Of a stretch of DNA of 64,000 bases, positions 62,376 to 64,000 are shown piece by piece (position 1 is the stretch's first letter; the number at the start of each line of letters is the position of its first letter). The translations under genes and the position numbers were made by a program. The notes under the pieces are model-generated. The model saw only the letters and a list, made by a program, of their open reading frames with translations, made no database searches and was not told the origin of the DNA. Source of the stretch: an uncultured Collinsella sp. (lineage in GTDB: Bacteria; Actinomycetota; Coriobacteriia; Coriobacteriales; Coriobacteriaceae); contig UPXY01000007.1 in NCBI GenBank assembly GCA_900538305.1, positions 1 to 64,000 on the forward strand. The letters run 5' to 3'.

Positions 62376-63638
62376 ATGGACATCGTACTTAACTTCGTTG
62401 AGACGATCGTCGGCTTGGGCGCCTTCGTCATGATGCCGGTGATTCTCTTCATCATGGGCCTTTGCTTCGGCATGAAGGTCAAGGACGCCGCTCGTGCCGG
62501 CATTATCGTTGGCGTGGGTTTCAAGGGCATCTCGCTCACCACGGGCCTGATTACCGAAACCATGACTCCGCTCGTGCAGAAGCTTCAGGAGCTTTGGGGC
62601 TTGGGTCTCGAGGCTGTTGACGTGGGTGTTCCCGTGGTCAGCGCCATGGCGTTCTCCGACGGTGTGTTCGTGCTCGCTATGATCGCGGCTCTGCTGATCG
62701 TGAATGTCATCCTTATTCTGCTCAAGGTCACGAAGACTCTGAACGTGGACCTGTGGAACTTCTGGCACTATCTGTTCATCGGTTCGATGGCGACCGTCAT
62801 CACCGGCAACATGGCGATCGGTATCGGAATCGGCGTCGCGTACTCCATCTGCAACCTGTTGCTTGCCGACCGCAACCAGGACATCATCTGCGAGGTGTGC
62901 GGCGAGCAGTATCGCGGCCTCTCCTTCTGCACGATGGCATTCCCGGTCCTCGTCCCGATCGTTCAGGGCATCGACTGGGTCATCGATCACATCCCCGGCG
63001 TGCGCAACATCAATCTCAACCTGCGCAACCTCCCCAAGGGTCTGTCGTTTATGAGCGAGCCTTCCATTCTTGGTCTGCTCATCGGTATCATTCTCGCCCT
63101 GCTCGCCCAGTACTCTTGGGATCAGGCGCTCACCGCCGGTATGAGCCTCGCCGCGGCTATGGTCCTTCTGCCTCGTATGATTTCCATCCTGGTCGAAGGT
63201 CTCTCCTCCATCGTCGCCGCCGTGCGTAAGTTCGTCACCAAGCGCATGCCTGGTCGCGAGCTCCGCATCGGTATGGACTTCGCCCTGCTCGTCGGCGATC
63301 CCGACATGATTTCTCTCGGCCTGGTCATGACCCCGATCTCCCTGTTGCTCGCAGTTGTGCTTCCCGGTAACGCGGTTCTTCCCGTCATTGGCCTGACCAA
63401 CCTGAGCTACATGATGATGGCGCCCGTCGTTGGCACCAAGCGCAACATGTTCCGCGCCTTCATCGCCGGCCTCGTCTGCATCATCATCGTGTTCTATACC
63501 GCGACGTGGCTTGCCCCGCTCATCACTCAGGTGGGCATCAACGTTGGACTGCTTGAGCCCGGCGGCCTGTACTCGCTCTTCAACACCGGCGAGCATATCG
63601 GCACGCTGATGCTCATGCTGCTCAGCTTCTTCTTCTAG
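62376..63638 (+). CDS. PTS galactitol-family EIIC permease
   Basis: The 420-residue membrane protein matches EIIC-Gat: start VLNFVETIVGLGAFVMMPVILFIMGL, then GIIVGVGFKGISL and a conserved region near DPDMISLGLVMTP. It has about nine hydrophobic segments. A short cytoplasmic stretch with two Cys (ICEVCGEQYRGLS) near residue 172 is unusual. AAAGGGG precedes the ATG. It forms a permease with the preceding EIIB, so phosphorylation occurs during uptake. Confidence 0.92.
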   Translation: MDIVLNFVETIVGLGAFVMMPVILFIMGLCFGMKVKDAARAGIIVGVGFKGISLTTGLITETMTPLVQKLQELWGLGLEAVDVGVPVVSAMAFSDGVFVLAMIAALLIVNVILILLKVTKTLNVDLWNFWHYLFIGSMATVITGNMAIGIGIGVAYSICNLLLADRNQDIICEVCGEQYRGLSFCTMAFPVLVPIVQGIDWVIDHIPGVRNINLNLRNLPKGLSFMSEPSILGLLIGIILALLAQYSWDQALTAGMSLAAAMVLLPRMISILVEGLSSIVAAVRKFVTKRMPGRELRIGMDFALLVGDPDMISLGLVMTPISLLLAVVLPGNAVLPVIGLTNLSYMMMAPVVGTKRNMFRAFIAGLVCIIIVFYTATWLAPLITQVGINVGLLEPGGLYSLFNTGEHIGTLMLMLLSFFF

Positions 63639-63687
63639 TCCCTCCTATGCGGCACGGGGCTCTCCCCAAGCCCGTGTCGGAATCGAA

Positions 63688-63743
63688 GCGGCTCCCTGTG
63701 TATGCGGGTTGCGATGGCCCGGCGTCGGGGAGCCGCTTTTTTA
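63688..63743 (+). terminator. Terminator within the galactitol-type operon
   Basis: The arms AGCGGCTCCC (63688-63697) and GGGAGCCGCT (63729-63738) pair fully, with T residues running to 63743. It lies between EIIC and the next aldolase, whose own ribosome site (TTTGGAGG) follows, so it probably reduces but does not end expression. Confidence 0.85.
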
Positions 63744-63777
63744 TAGGCGATCCGCTAAAACCTTTGGAGGTTTCAAA

Positions 63778-64000
63778 TGAACATGCCTACTCGCGACCAG
63801 ATTGTTCAGATTTTTGCTGCTGCAATCGAAGGTGGATATGCCATTCCCCATATCAACCATTCAGATTACGGTGACCTTATTGCAATTGCAGAGGCGGGCA
63901 GGGAGGCTCATACGCCAATCATCGCTGCCGGTACGCCGATGACGACGAGCGCTATGGGATTTGCTAAGATTTCCGCTATCGCTCATCTGCTTGCCGAGGA
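63778..64000 (+). CDS. Ketose-bisphosphate aldolase, class II (partial)
   Basis: The frame runs off the window after 74 residues. The start reads MNMPTRDQIVQIFAAAIEGG, followed by AIPHINHSDYGDLIAIAEA and TPIIAAGTP, the N-terminal part of class II fructose/tagatose-bisphosphate aldolases, although the usual first-strand Phe/Asn (AFNxNN) is replaced here by HINHSD. TTTGGAGG precedes the ATG at 63778. With the first class II aldolase and the Gat PTS it likely cleaves a phosphorylated ketose from the same pathway. Confidence 0.85.

Noticed and set aside
62331..63596. Minus-strand frame opposite the galactitol EIIC gene
   Set aside because: Same reason as the other antisense frames over membrane proteins.

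Overview
The window looks like a chromosomal segment of a high-GC, low-redundancy anaerobic actinobacterium of the Coriobacteriia, most likely Collinsella or a close relative. This is inferred from the gene mix (type III glutamine synthetase, several PTS operons with PRD regulators, 6-phospho-glycosidases, an abundant iron-dependent alcohol dehydrogenase, GatCAB, tmRNA) and the strong G/C third-position bias. No database search was possible, so the genus is an inference.

Layout, left to right. 0.1-3.6 kb: one-carbon/methionine genes on the minus strand (a stand-alone MetH-reactivation protein and metF), then gltD. 3.6-10.9 kb: nitrogen assimilation, gltBD on the minus strand diverging from type III glutamine synthetase on the plus strand. 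11-17.2 kb: a lactose/cellobiose-type PTS locus, with a divergent LicR-like regulator, EIIB, EIIC, EIIA, a GH1 enzyme lacking the usual acid/base Glu, and its own HPr. 17.4-26.5 kb: guanine deaminase, tRNA-Glu with a duplicated 3' end, an XRE-type membrane regulator, an S10-like carboxypeptidase, two unknown proteins and an iron alcohol dehydrogenase. Two long, perfectly paired inverted-repeat elements lie in this stretch. 26.7-32.1 kb: a second LicR-like regulator and PTS operon (EIIA, 6-phospho-beta-glycosidase, EIIC, EIIB). 32.4-36.5 kb: gatCAB, whose gatB carries a large in-frame insert, and tmRNA. 36.7-42.8 kb: a patatin-like protein and the arginine operon argCJBD. 42.8-48.6 kb: tRNA-Val, a HAD phosphatase, murI, rph, an ITPase, dtd, veg, ispE and tRNA-Pro. 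48.6-52.9 kb: a small accessory island next to tRNA-Pro, with lower GC in its restriction-modification genes, a C5 methyltransferase, a probable restriction enzyme, an unknown membrane-anchored protein and a small relaxase. 53-57.3 kb: tatA, greA, a lysyl-tRNA synthetase fused to a tRNA-binding domain, and two small proteins. 57.6-64 kb: a carbohydrate locus with an aldo/keto reductase, an MFS transporter, a DeoR regulator, a class II aldolase, galactitol-type PTS IIB and IIC, and the start of a ketose-bisphosphate aldolase that runs off the end.

How they work together: the three PTS loci import and phosphorylate glycosides or polyols, and the co-encoded GH1 enzymes or aldolases process the phosphorylated products. 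gltBD and glutamine synthetase supply glutamate and glutamine for argCJBD, GatCAB and MurI. Intergenic spaces are rich in small inverted-repeat elements of at least three families. One of them has a copy inside the gatB coding sequence.
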